Shown one piece after another: positions 1 to 11,600 of a stretch of DNA of 25,254 bases. Made by a program: the position numbers and the translations under genes. Below the pieces are notes generated by a model. The model worked only from the letters and a program-made list of their open reading frames with translations. It was not told the origin of the DNA and ran no database searches. This stretch comes from a virus. The DNA lies in the IMG/VR virus record IMGVR_UViG_3300023087_000087, positions 1 to 25,254 of that record. The stretch is one strand, 5' to 3'. Within the stretch, counting starts at the first letter, position 1; every line of letters begins with the position of its first letter.

Positions 1-1061
1 TCCATTACTTGTTCAAATGCAGTATCGTCAAATACTAGTTTGAAATGTACTTCTTTTCCATCGTCGGCCCATTTGCCATATAATTTAAAATATCTATTAG
101 CATAACTAGATAGTCTTTCATCGCCGGTTAGATATACAGTAGGACAATATGCAGTACTTGCTGTATGATATGCTGTAGCATATGCAGTCGCAGCAGGAAA
201 ATTCACAAACCAGGCAGGTACAGTTGATGCATAACCATATCCATAGCCATAACCATATGCTGATATTTGTTGTGTTACACCAGCACTAGTAAACAATAAC
301 CCTTCGTCATCAACAACACCATCTGGATCACTGCCGTCTCCATATCTATCAGTTAAATGATAAAAACCTTTACCTTCGCTAGTGCCAGGAGTAATATATC
401 CTTCACTTTGATATGTGTTATTCCATGTAAAAGTCAGTGTTCCTACTTCGTTAATAATGTCGGCCCAGTTAAAGAACCCTGCTGTACACCCGCCTTCGAT
501 TGAAATGTCTAATTGTAGTTGTCCACCGCCGTTAAAGAAGTATCTTGCATCGTTGTATGTGTTCCACGACCACTTATGTTCACCTTCAAGTTTTTGCCAC
601 CAAGGTATAGTTCTAGCATATATTCCTGCAGTGCCTTCAAGTAAACTTGCGTTTTCTGGATCGACTGTAGTATGCATGTTGTTAGGTAATACAACATCTG
701 TAAACTTTTCATGTACTAAATTTAAATCTTCAGCACGTACCAAGTATCTAGGTTTAATATCTGTGCGTCCTTGCGGAACACTAAACACTAACACATGGTC
801 TTCAAATGTTACGTGGTCTAACATAACATTTGTATGATCTACTAGTAATTGTAATCTATCTGCTTCGATTAGTACACCTACTGGCACTTGGTCATCTATA
901 TTCAGTGCACCCCATCCATACTTGTGTGTGTCTATTCTATTTGCGTCTGTTACCAAAGATGCAGGATAGTTATCGCCAAAAATTAAGTTTGCGATATCTG
1001 CTACATAGTTGTATTCTGAGGCTTTAACCAAATTGCCTGGATAGACAGGTACCAGTGCCAT
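1..1061 (-). CDS. Virion structural/tail-fibre-like protein, C-terminus cut by the window edge
   Basis: Reading the minus strand from the ATG at 1061-1059 gives an open frame of about 353 codons that reaches base 1 without a stop, so the gene is truncated by the window. It begins MALVPVYPGNLVKASEYN, a start I associate with virion structural proteins of marine T4-like phages (recollection, not a search). Around residues 167-220 a segment with DARYFFNGGGQLQ and FFNWADIINEVGTLTF resembles a beta-rich module common in such proteins. Near residues 269-279 there is a run of alternating Tyr and Gly (YGYGYGYGYA), followed by an Ala/Tyr/Thr-rich stretch. Only one base separates this start from the stop of the upstream fibre gene, suggesting translational coupling. 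It is probably a peripheral tail or fibre component; the exact role is unknown. Confidence 0.8.
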   Translation of the reverse strand, partial: MALVPVYPGNLVKASEYNYVADIANLIFGDNYPASLVTDANRIDTHKYGWGALNIDDQVPVGVLIEADRLQLLVDHTNVMLDHVTFEDHVLVFSVPQGRTDIKPRYLVRAEDLNLVHEKFTDVVLPNNMHTTVDPENASLLEGTAGIYARTIPWWQKLEGEHKWSWNTYNDARYFFNGGGQLQLDISIEGGCTAGFFNWADIINEVGTLTFTWNNTYQSEGYITPGTSEGKGFYHLTDRYGDGSDPDGVVDDEGLLFTSAGVTQQISAYGYGYGYGYASTVPAWFVNFPAATAYATAYHTASTAYCPTVYLTGDERLSSYANRYFKLYGKWADDGKEVHFKLVFDDTAFEQVM

Positions 1062-1062
1062 A

Positions 1063-1992
1063 TTACTTTGCTCCTACAACTACTTGAATAACGCCAACGT
1101 CTGTTAAGAGATTATCTTCTAATGCTCTGCCAATAACTTTTCTATAGTCTTGTGCTTCTTCTTCAGTTGCAGTTTCAGCATGACCGTGTGTTAAACTGCT
1201 TACTAATCTGTCGCCTTTGCGTACTGAACCAACAACTTTGCAAGGTACACGCCCTGCTAGTGCTACATATGGATGCGTGTCATCATTGCCTGCGCCTGCA
1301 TTCATTTCAAAGCCTGGTGCAGTACTGATGATGCCAAATACGTCAGTGTCTGCTCTTGAGCCTGTTGGAATAATTTCAGCAGAGCCGCCAATTTTAACAA
1401 CTGTGCCAGGCTCTAATACTTCATCTGCAGCATAGCGTTCTGCAAGGTCAGCATATTCAGCACTAGTTGCTGTGCCACGAAATTTAAAATCTGTTCTGTT
1501 GGTCATATTAATACCAACTTGCATTACAGGAAAGTTTGCACTTAGTAGTGTTGTACCATCTTCTGCAAATTCTGTATTTGCAGGTGTCCATGCATTTGTG
1601 CCATCAGTTGCATGTGGTCCTACAGTAATATTGTTAATAACACCTTCTACAATATGTACTATACATTTATGCAAATTACCGTTTGTGTCTTCGATAGTTC
1701 TAACTTCAATTCGTGTATCGCCAGTGAATCCAATTGGATACCACTTACCACTATCGTAAATGAATAAAATATTTTCTGCATTATTGTACCACAGCGTTCC
1801 TTCTACTGGATTCACTGGAGGATTTGCACTAGCAAAATTTTCTACTAAATTTAAAAAGTTTTCGTTTACAAACTCTCCAAATCTTGTAGTATTTTTACCA
1901 ATTAGTCTAACTGGAGTACTTGTATCTACTGTACCGTCGTTAACTACAATTGGCGTTTTATTTGGGTCGCTATGATTAATTGAATATGGCAT
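1063..1992 (-). CDS. Tail-fibre-type structural protein (309 aa)
   Basis: The N-terminus (NHSDPNKTPIVVNDG at 6-20, then ENFLNLVENFAS at 44-55 and PVEGTLWYN at 62-70) has the pattern of the tail-fibre attachment module found in marine T4-like phages. This is recognised from memory of the family. The C-terminal third starts with AEYADLAERYAAD (178-190) and continues with EPGTVVKIGG, VFGIIS, VALAGRVPCKVVG, KGDRLV and VIGRAL. This is a beta-rich module common at fibre C-termini, and it also resembles self-cleaving or chaperone-like fibre ends, which I cannot confirm here. The protein is short for a long tail fibre, so it may be a short adaptor or tip. A ribosome binding site AGGAA lies just upstream of the ATG. 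The gene sits 12 bases after the preceding gene and 1 base before the next, in line with a late structural operon. Confidence 0.8.
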   Translation of the reverse strand: MPYSINHSDPNKTPIVVNDGTVDTSTPVRLIGKNTTRFGEFVNENFLNLVENFASANPPVNPVEGTLWYNNAENILFIYDSGKWYPIGFTGDTRIEVRTIEDTNGNLHKCIVHIVEGVINNITVGPHATDGTNAWTPANTEFAEDGTTLLSANFPVMQVGINMTNRTDFKFRGTATSAEYADLAERYAADEVLEPGTVVKIGGSAEIIPTGSRADTDVFGIISTAPGFEMNAGAGNDDTHPYVALAGRVPCKVVGSVRKGDRLVSSLTHGHAETATEEEAQDYRKVIGRALEDNLLTDVGVIQVVVGAK

Positions 1993-2004
1993 TGTTTTTT
2001 CCTA

Positions 2005-2577
2005 TTATACGTCACTGTATGTTGTTCTAATCCTTAATGTATATATCACACTTATTTTTCTATTTGCACTTTTTTGTACAGGATGGAAAATAACATGTGT
2101 TAGCATGTCGTTGTTAGCACTATAAACGGCAATTTCATCAAACACATAATCGCCATTCATATCAGTCGTTGTATCTTCATTATCTTGTCCTGTTGGGGTA
2201 TTATAATCTAGTGTACTTGTCATTACAACATCACTATAAACTGTGCCATTGACGTGGTTAACTACTGTACTATCAATAGCCTGTGTATATGTTTCGTTGT
2301 AAAGTCCGCTTGTACTTGCACCGGTGTTAGGTGCTTTATAAGTTACTGCTCCGGTACCATCTATTAATGTTCCGCCATTTCCGTAGGACATAGATAATAC
2401 ATTATGTGTACCATTTGCACCAGCAACATTTGCTAGTAAATTTGCAATTGCAACACTCATATTTTCAAAGTGAATTGCATTACGTCTTTTTACTAGTACC
2501 TCGCCGGTGTTAACGTCTTGAATCAACAAATGACCTTCTATGTTTACTAACGATTTTTCTAATTGTGATAAACTCAT
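2005..2577 (-). CDS. Small tail/fibre-associated structural protein (190 aa)
   Basis: I do not recognise a named family. After a short helical start (MSLSQLEKSLVNIEGHLLIQ), the protein has RRNAIHFENMSVAIANLLAN (31-50) and then a Gly/Asn/Thr-rich beta stretch containing YGNGGT. The C-terminus has YVFDEIAVYS followed by THVIFHP and ISVIYTLRIRT, a pattern I associate with accessory fibre or collar proteins of marine myoviruses. It sits between the giant wedge protein and a tail-fibre protein, so a baseplate-peripheral role is likely. In T4 the gene after gp7 is gp8 (334 aa), but length and sequence do not support calling this gp8. A perfect late-promoter motif and a GGAAA ribosome binding site precede the start. 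Confidence 0.65.
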   Translation of the reverse strand: MSLSQLEKSLVNIEGHLLIQDVNTGEVLVKRRNAIHFENMSVAIANLLANVAGANGTHNVLSMSYGNGGTLIDGTGAVTYKAPNTGASTSGLYNETYTQAIDSTVVNHVNGTVYSDVVMTSTLDYNTPTGQDNEDTTTDMNGDYVFDEIAVYSANNDMLTHVIFHPVQKSANRKISVIYTLRIRTTYSDV

Positions 2578-2598
2578 TTTCTTATTTCCATTATGTAC

Positions 2599-2606
2599 TA
2601 TTTATA
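2599..2606 (-). promoter_or_regulatory. T4-type late promoter, exact TATAAATA
   Basis: On the minus strand bases 2606-2599 read TATAAATA, the exact late-promoter box recognised in T4 by the gp55 sigma factor with its sliding clamp. The box overlaps the TAA stop of the giant gene (2604-2602). Placing the box at -13 to -6 puts the start of transcription near 2593, giving a leader of about 16 nt that contains GGAAA before the ATG at 2577. Function is inferred from motif and position. Confidence 0.65.
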
Positions 2607-5600
2607 TCGTTCCTTCACCTGCGTCTCTAATGAAAGCATGGTCGCTTGCTGTTCCACTTGCTGCAAGGCTTCTTCCTGATTCATTGTAAGCCAATCTAAG
2701 TTCATTGCCGTAGTGTCCAAACTTATCTCGGATTGGTAGTTTTACACTATCACCTGCATCTATTACTGTAGTGCCAGTTAAATGATCTAATGCACTTGTT
2801 CCTAGTGTTCCTCGCTTACAATACAATAAATTATTTGCATCTCTTGCGCCATATTCAATTCGTTCGCTGCCAATCCAAACTACACCTGTGTTATCAGCCA
2901 ATACAGTTACATCTGCAAGTGGAATAATTGTATCATTGTGTCTGATATCATTTGAAAGTGTAGTTTTGTTTGCATCTACTATAACAATACTTTCTTGAAT
3001 ATTATAGTTTGTGAACATATTAATTTGGAAGCTACGTGTATCTGTATCTTCTGTGCTGCCGGATGCGTTTGTTTGTACCATTATTCTTACATTTTCTAAT
3101 AAATCTAATCCGACTAATTCTTCCCCGATTCTTTCATATTCTGGCTGAATAAACACATTACCTGAATATAGTGTTGCTATATCTTCTTCTGGTGTTGTGA
3201 ACTCATATGAGAACGCATCATTTCTAAAATATTCATCGTCTGTATATCCGTTATCTACATAACTATCTTCTGCTTCGCTACTAGTAAATGTTCCTCCTAA
3301 TAATATAACATCTCCGTTCCATTGTCTAGTATAATCATTCATTTGAATTGTTATCTCAGACTGATATTCATCTTCGACTTGTATAGTCATATTGTCCACA
3401 GTAGAAGGACGCTGTTCTAATGTGTGTAACTTAGTATGGAAAGGTTTAATGTCATGGAAGTATTTTTCAATTGCTGTTGTTCCATAATTTTGATATGTCT
3501 TAGGATCTCTAATAAGCGGATGGTCTACTGCTAGTTTTACATACGTAGTTTTAAATGCAAAGTCATCTGCTGTATTTTCAATAATTGCTTGATACAAACA
3601 TCTAAACCATAATTTATTATAAAATTCTTTGTACTGTCCGACAAATACTTTACTTCTTAGTAGGTCCATTAGTAAATTAATAATGTTAGAAACACCACTG
3701 TCAAAGCCACTGATATCAAACCCAGCAGCATCGAATCCGTGTCCAAACTTACTTTCTAACCATAACTCATCACTTAGTGCAATTGTACCATTCTTTTTCC
3801 AGCGAAGGCTATAAGTTCCATTTTCCTTATACCACATTTCAGGTCTGTTAATACCATCTTCGTGTAAACTATTTTTAATGTATATATAACTACCATCTGG
3901 TATATCTGCTGCGGCATTAACATCTGGCAACACCGGAATAATACTAGTTATATTGTCGAATGTGTAGTCTGGTTGTACACTTGTATCATGTTTATATATT
4001 AGCATACCATCGTTATTATATTTTTTATAAGACCAATCTACAAAGTTCCAATAATGCTCTAATTTATATTCAACTTCGCCTTCTACGTAAGTTGTGTAGA
4101 AAACACTATCCCAATTTAAAATCTCTGATATAACACAAATATCTTCTAAATATTCATTTGTTGCATCAACAAAGTTTTGTCTTGCATTAGTAATATCTCT
4201 GTATAAACTTTGTGCTGGACGAGTTAAATGTCCATATCTATTATATTCATGTAGTCTCAAATCTGGCACAGGCTGCCCTCGCCAAATTTCAATGTCAGTT
4301 GATTCTGTTTCGGGTGGTAAATTATAATTGTACACTCTCGCCCAATGTAATTCATTTGTATCTGTAACAGGATCAGTAACATTTACATTATCATCTAAAC
4401 AAATATAAAACTTATCATCTTTAGTTACAACAGACTCTCGGTTATAAACAGATGCAGCATTCCATTCAGTGTATGTATATAAATCATGATAGTTATTATA
4501 TCCTGCTAAACTATCACGTATTTTAATATGCAAGTATTCAGGTATTACAGTGTGAGGATCATTTTCAGCAAGCAATGTCCATTCATTCAATGGCAAACTA
4601 TTGCTTTCGTAGATTTGATTAATCTGTATAACTGTATCATCTGTTATTATTTTATCAATATTGGCTAATAGTAAGTTACTATCTAAACTAGATGCTGCCC
4701 ATGATATACCTAAATCTTTAAAATTAGTCAACATGTTTGCTAATTGATTAACATTGTAATTTCGTATGCCAGATGATGACTCTTTGTTTTTAACCCAGAA
4801 GTAATAATTTGTTTGTGAAGTTTTAGTTGCTGGATTAAAGTATGAATATTCAGACCAGAAGTATCTAGTTTCTCCGTCTATTACTTTTGAATATGGTTGA
4901 CCTGTAGCAATAGTGCCATCTAAACTACCACCAGTTGCTGCAAATTCTTCATACTCCTCAGGTAACACAGAACTACGTGTCCATTCATAAATTTCAATCT
5001 CGGAACCTGGAAATAGTCTACCCCATTGTTGCTGTTGATATTTTTCAGTACCTTGTTCGTAATCTAAATAGATACTAGTAGATAAATCCCACCAGCGTGT
5101 TCCGATAAATCTATCAGTCCATGCATCTTCATTTTCTTCATAGCCGTTATATGTAGTGTAGTTGTAAATTGCATTATCTGCAGTTGATTTTAAATCAATT
5201 TCGCTATCGATAAATCCAGGAATTATTCCTTTTGCAGGATCATATATTTCTAATACACTAATTAATGTACGTTTGTTTGCATCGTATACTTTTACATTTT
5301 CTACTAAGTCGCTTCTTGATTGATTTGGTGCTGTTCTAACTTTAACCCAGTTACCATCATAATTTCCTGATGTTAATCTAAATTTACCTGTGTAACGATA
5401 TACTGCAGGTGCACCATTATCATCGTCAATAAAAGCATACAACGGATCGCCGTTGTGTCTTTTACCTCCGAAATTATATTTAAACACAACAGGAGCATCA
5501 GTGCTTAGAGGATTTGTAACATAAGAATTAAAGTTTGCTATTAGATCTGCATAACTACTAAATCTAACACTTCTAATTGGATATACATTACCAGCACTGC

Positions 5601-8600
5601 CTTCTTCTTGAATATATTCATCAATGTAGAACATATTAGGATTTTCTGTATCAATTCTTGTTACTTTTCTAACACCGTCGATACTAGGAACAGTATTACT
5701 ACCAGCAATTAATACATAATCACCAACTTGTAAATTATGAAACGGTTGATGTTCATCTGAATAATCACGTAAATCAATTGTTATCTGCGCTTCGTCTGCT
5801 TCTTCAATGCCGGCACATGCTTTTGTAATAAACATACTAAAGTGCATAGCCTGATAAACATTGTAACCTGCATTAATATTAGATTTTTCACTGTTATCAG
5901 CAGTCCATATACTAAACACATGCGGATCAAATTCAGTCTTTTCAAATATCGTGTATGAATTTCCTAAATCATCGTAACGCTCAGTTTCAAAAACATTACT
6001 AACTGTTCCGGGGGATGCAACATAAAGTTGTGCAGTGATTCCAAGTGTAACATTAGCAGTACCATTACTACCAATTTCCATTGTTTCGTTTGTACTTACT
6101 AATCTTAATCTGTTATTACTATTACTTGCTGTAATACCAGGAATGTTTGCATTATTAATTGAACTAATAGTATCAGTTAAGTCACTGGTCCTGTCAACTG
6201 TAATTGTTGTAACTTGTGCAGGTGTTATACCTGTGTTAAGTCCGATAAAACTATTAGCACTTCCAGCACCAATGAACAATGATGCAGCATTACTTAAAAT
6301 ACGTACTTGTCCAGAACTTAATGCAATTGCAGATACATTAGGAATACCAGCAGCATTTATCTGTTCTACAACTTCTACAGTTGTTAAATCTGGTGTGCTT
6401 AATACGTTAACACCACTACTTCTGATAGTTTCGTTAGTAGTAGCAAAACCTACTTCTGTATTTGCAGTAGCAGAACTAATAACCAAACTAAATTGAGTTG
6501 TAGCATTAGGTACATCTTTACTAATAAACAAGTTTCCTGCGGCAGTTAAACTGGCTGTTACATTTGGAATATTTGCATCATTAATTTTTTGTACAACTTC
6601 TACATCACTATAAATTTTGTTACCATTTGTAGTTTCTGTTGCAATAATTTCACTTGCAATAAATGCAGATGTAGAATTGTTAACTGCAAAATTTCTTATA
6701 TTAGTAATGTATGGTGCAGTATCTAGTGCAGATTTTGCTGTATTAATATCTAAAATTGGCACTAGCGTATGGTCAGTGTGACTTGTACCTGCTATAGCAT
6801 TTATTATGGCTAAATCAGTTACAATTAATGCATCAAGTTCAGATTCTGATCCTACAGCAAAAGTATTACGAATTGACTCTAGATAATTGATATCAATACC
6901 AGATACTGTATCAAAATAATCCACAAGAACTTGGTTCCATCCTGTAATGCCTTGATTGTCAATAACAGAAGTTCTAAATGATTCAAATGTTGAAATTTTT
7001 GTACTTACAAGACTGTTAATTGTTGATTGGTTAGTAGTAAAAGTTGAACTAAATGCTGCTTGATAACCGTCCTCAATATTAACATTTGTTGTTATAGGTG
7101 CTGCATCGTCAAAAACAATACTAACACCATCAATAATTAATTCTTTGCTACCGTCGGTATTACCTTCTACTGAAAAGTTAGTTACATTTCCTGTTTTTGT
7201 TGCAGGTTGCCATACTAGATTAATTACTTCATTTTCAAACGTTAAAGTTTGATTTATTGAACTATTTTGTCCTATTGTTAAAGTTGAGCCATTTGGTACA
7301 CCTTGTACATTTAAATTTTCAGATCCCGTAATTTCAATAGTTTCTAATTTAGTACTTTCACTTGTACGTTTAATAGTAACTACAACATTATCAATGACAA
7401 GTGTTTGTCCATCAGACGGAACACTCGGTGTACTAACACGACCTATAACTTCAATTGGTTCGTTTGGACGCTGAAGTCCACTTGATCCGTCAGGATCGAC
7501 CATTCTCCAAACGTATCCTTCGTGTATTACTAAGTCATTTGTTTTATATGATACTCTATTGCTCCATGCATCAATTTCTTCATACGTACCTGAGAAGTCA
7601 TATGATTCTTTATTTTTTACAGGAAACGCTTCAAAGTCTTCTTTGTTAATTACTCTAAAATCAGTTTCTGTTAATAAAGGTAATCCGGCTGTAACAAAAT
7701 CATTATTAAACTGTGTTAGTTCAGTAAGTGTCAAAACATTGTATTTTTTACTTGGACGAGTTCTAAATACATTTTCAGTTGATCCAGTTACTAATAATGG
7801 ACTTGTTGGATCAATATTAATAACATCGTCGATACTAATATCATCATGATCATCATTATGAAACTTAACTACTTGAGGACTTGTAGACAATGCTTCATCG
7901 TTGATTGTAAATTCAACTGTATCTCTACTTCTAATATCGCCAAAATCAGCAGTTCTTATAGCCCATAATTCATATAAGTTAGCGTCTGACACACCACCTA
8001 ATATACTAGTATTTCTCATAAATGCATTGAGACCATACTTAGTACCTCTATATTTTCTAGATCCTTTTGTAAAATTAAAAATACTATCATCGTTTAACGT
8101 TAGATAATTTGACCAATCTGGTTTATTATAACCAATGTTAAATCTTGCAGCATTAACAGATTGCTCATTATTAACAGTTGCACTTGATGTAGTAAAATAA
8201 TCAAGAGATGCATTTGCAGTTGTATCAAAGTTATCAATAATTGTATTGTCAGTAACCAAGTAACCAGGTGAATAAAGTTTACCGTTCCACTCTTTTGTTC
8301 TAGAACCACGCCATATTATTCTTTTATGACGTTGTCCAATTTCTGGTCTATAAATGATATCATCAAAATCTGTTTCGTTTTCTAATATAATTGCATGTTC
8401 TAATTCAACACGATATAAACGCAATCCTAATATATGTGTATCATTTTCTTTTGTTTCTACTGTAGTTATTGAAGTTTCTGTAGAATTAACAGGTCTACTT
8501 ACAATAATTTTATCAGGAGAAATTTCATCTCCGTTATGATCAATTAGATTGTAAATACCATCATAACGATTGATAACTGTATCATAGTAACCACGAGATC

Positions 8601-11600
8601 CATCATATATTTCATATTTGTTTGTACTAGGAATACAAATAAATGTATCGCCAGTATTTGCTGTTTGGCTCCACACTACAAATTCTTCTGCAGTTGATTG
8701 CCAGTTAGTAACCCATCCTTGTGATTTTAAATATTCACCGTGTCCTAGTATAAAACTATATGTATCTTGTAAATTAGAAATACTATCGCCATACAACAGT
8801 TTACTTGGAATAGTTGTGTATGATCCATATCTTTCAAGTGCAATATCGCCGAAGTTTGAAATAATTTTTTTACTACTTTTTATTGGCTCAAAATACCATG
8901 CACTCATATTGTTTCGGTCAATGCCTACTACACTAAAACCTACTGCTAATTTAGTAAGTTGCAATCCGCCCATAAATGTTTCGTGATTAGGTTGATTTAA
9001 GTATAGTAGTGTTTGTAAATTTTCCTCTGGAATAGTTACACGGCCTTTTCCTTGACTACTTTCTAAAATAAATGATTGCTTGTTTGGATTAATAAATCCG
9101 CCTGCTTTGACAATAGGCTGTATACTTGCATTTTTAAATCTATCTTCTATTGTTGTAGCAGAAGTGTTATTATAATGTGCAAAGTCAATTACTGCATTAC
9201 TTAATCCAATGAAATATTTTTTAACGTTTTTAATTAAAAATGATTCAGCAACAATATTACCAGAACTAAACACTAGTCCTGGTTTACTTTGATATTCTTT
9301 ACCAGGATTAGTAACACTTACTGCAACTACTTTGTTATCTTCAACAATTGCCGTTGCTGTAGCATCAGTTCCGAAGTTTCCAAAAATATTAATACTAGGT
9401 GTAACTGTAACATCTGAACTAGATTTAACATCAATTTTTTCAACAATACTGTCACTATAATATGTATTAGACAAGTTAGTATTTCTAAAGTTGCCTAATT
9501 GTTTTACATTTGCATCAACGATAATATCATCAGGAATATTAACATTTCTGATAACCTGTCTATTGGTACTATCAAAAAATGTGTTTGTAATCCAAAGAGG
9601 ACGCAAACGTAATAATGCTAGTATTTGTAAAAACTTAAACTCGCTGGTTTTAACCCATTCAAACTCGAGACTCGACATATCTCCAAATACAAAATTTGCA
9701 GCACGTTCTGCTAATCCAGGTGCTGTAACTACACCAGCAGTAACAGGATCATTTAGTACATTTGCAGTTGTAACAAGTATTTGATTATCCCAGTCGTATC
9801 CGGTATATGCATATGTAAGATTATATTTAGGTGTCTCGGCAGGATCATTGAAATGTCCTGTTTTTAATGCTGTTATTAGTGCATTTCTTTTTACTGTAAA
9901 TGTCCAACTATAATTTGCATCCCACCAAGTTGGTTTAATACTATATCCTAACATTTCCCAAGGATGTGTATGAGGACGATCAGTATTAAAATAATATCTA
10001 TACAATCCTCTCCAGCCGCCGATACCTGGACCTACACTACTATAATTCCAGGTAAATTTGTTAGCAAGATTATAATACTCAGGATCTGTTATTGATGTTA
10101 ATCCGCTAGTGATAACAAAACGTTTAAAGTCTGGCTCAAGTGCTGCAATAAAATCATCCCATGTATAACTTGTTGGACGATTTGCACTTGGCATGATTTC
10201 TTTATAGTCAACTATATTATGTAGTTTTGTATTTAAATTATTGTAAATTCTTAACTCTAAATCGTATAAAGCAGCGTCAGCAATACTAAATCCTACAGTA
10301 GATCTATCAGTAATATTGTTTCCTTGTCTTGTAGTAATACTACCATCGTGTCCAACAAGCACACTTCTGCTTGAAATATTATCGCTTTCAACATCAAAGT
10401 TTTCAAACCCAGGTACAGTTGGTTTAATTAATCCTAACTTAACTGCACTCGGGGGAACAAAACTTTCACTATTAACTGCATACCAACGAACATGTAGTGC
10501 TGCACTATTGTTTGACGTTTTATACGTAATTGATTTATTAACAGTAATTTTGTTTGCAGTTAGTGTATAGTCAACGTCTTTAACTAAACTGTGCCATCCA
10601 TCGTTATCTTCGACCCATGCTTGAACATGATTAATTACATCGTTATATGTGTTAATGACACTTGGTAATTTAAAAGTAGTAGGTTCACCTGATTGCCACG
10701 CATAATCTGCACTTTCAAAGTTTTTAAACATTACCATATTGCTATTAGCATATGCGCTGTCAGATCCTTTTCCTAGATTAACATCAGATAATGCACGATC
10801 AACTATTTCGTGTACTGGTGTTTCAATAGGTAAATCTTTGTGTAGTTGTTCTACTTTTCTTAAAAACTGTTCTTTAAATTTTTTATAGTTTGCTGCAGCA
10901 TATCTAATACTATTATAAATGTTAGTATCAACGTCAGATGATAGTTGAGTTAATAGTGCAGTACTATATGGTTGCTTTCTTATGGTGCCTCCAAAGTCGT
11001 GTGCACGAGGTAGTTGTGCATAATTATTATGACCAAAATAGTCGCCATTGAACCCAGGAATATTAGTTACTTGTGAACGTAAATGATCTTGTAAGTCACC
11101 AAAACTTACTTCAGTTGCCCAATCATTAAATGGATTATACAAGTGTGTATCTGCAGGTTCAAAGTTTCCTGCTGCTCTACGATTTAGTTCACTGTCACTC
11201 CACCAATAAACATCAACTACATCATCTTTAATAAAATCGTGTGTTATAGTAAGTTTTGTATCAGCAAGTGTATAAAATACTGTTTCTTTTCCGTTGATAT
11301 AAACTTTTAAATTTAAATGATTTGTGTTTGTATCAACATAAATTAAACCAGTATTAGATGTATTTCCTACTTCACGATAACGTATAACACTATCTGTATA
11401 ACCAGCGTCTACTGTTAAAGTGATATTATAATTGTCTACTGCAGTTATTGTTACATCTACAAGTGCATTACCATCAAAGTCTGTAAATTCAATATCAGAA
11501 ATATCAAATAATGTTTGTATATGATATTCTCTGCCTTTACTAACAAACATGTCTGGATTGTTATTAGAAACTTTATGTATTTTAGTACTTGCATTTTCGG

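Noticed and set aside
415-837. Plus-strand frame of 140 codons near the left edge
   Set aside because: It is antisense to the truncated minus-strand structural gene, whose frame gives a coherent phage-type protein.
2005-2577. Assignment as gp8
   Set aside because: The gene order fits gp8, but the protein is much shorter than T4 gp8 and shares no motif I can recognise.
6035-6496. Plus-strand frame of 153 codons
   Set aside because: It lies antisense within the giant structural gene, is composed of Leu/Val/Ile/Thr/Ala-rich shadow sequence, and has no ribosome binding site or neighbouring plus-strand gene.
6040-6603. CRISPR-like or DNA repeat array
   Set aside because: The repetition is at the protein level, with 67 to 75 residue spacing and diverged DNA; there are no identical short repeats with unique spacers.
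8618-8986. Plus-strand frame of 122 codons
   Set aside because: Antisense to the giant gene; no domain or ribosome binding site is recognised.
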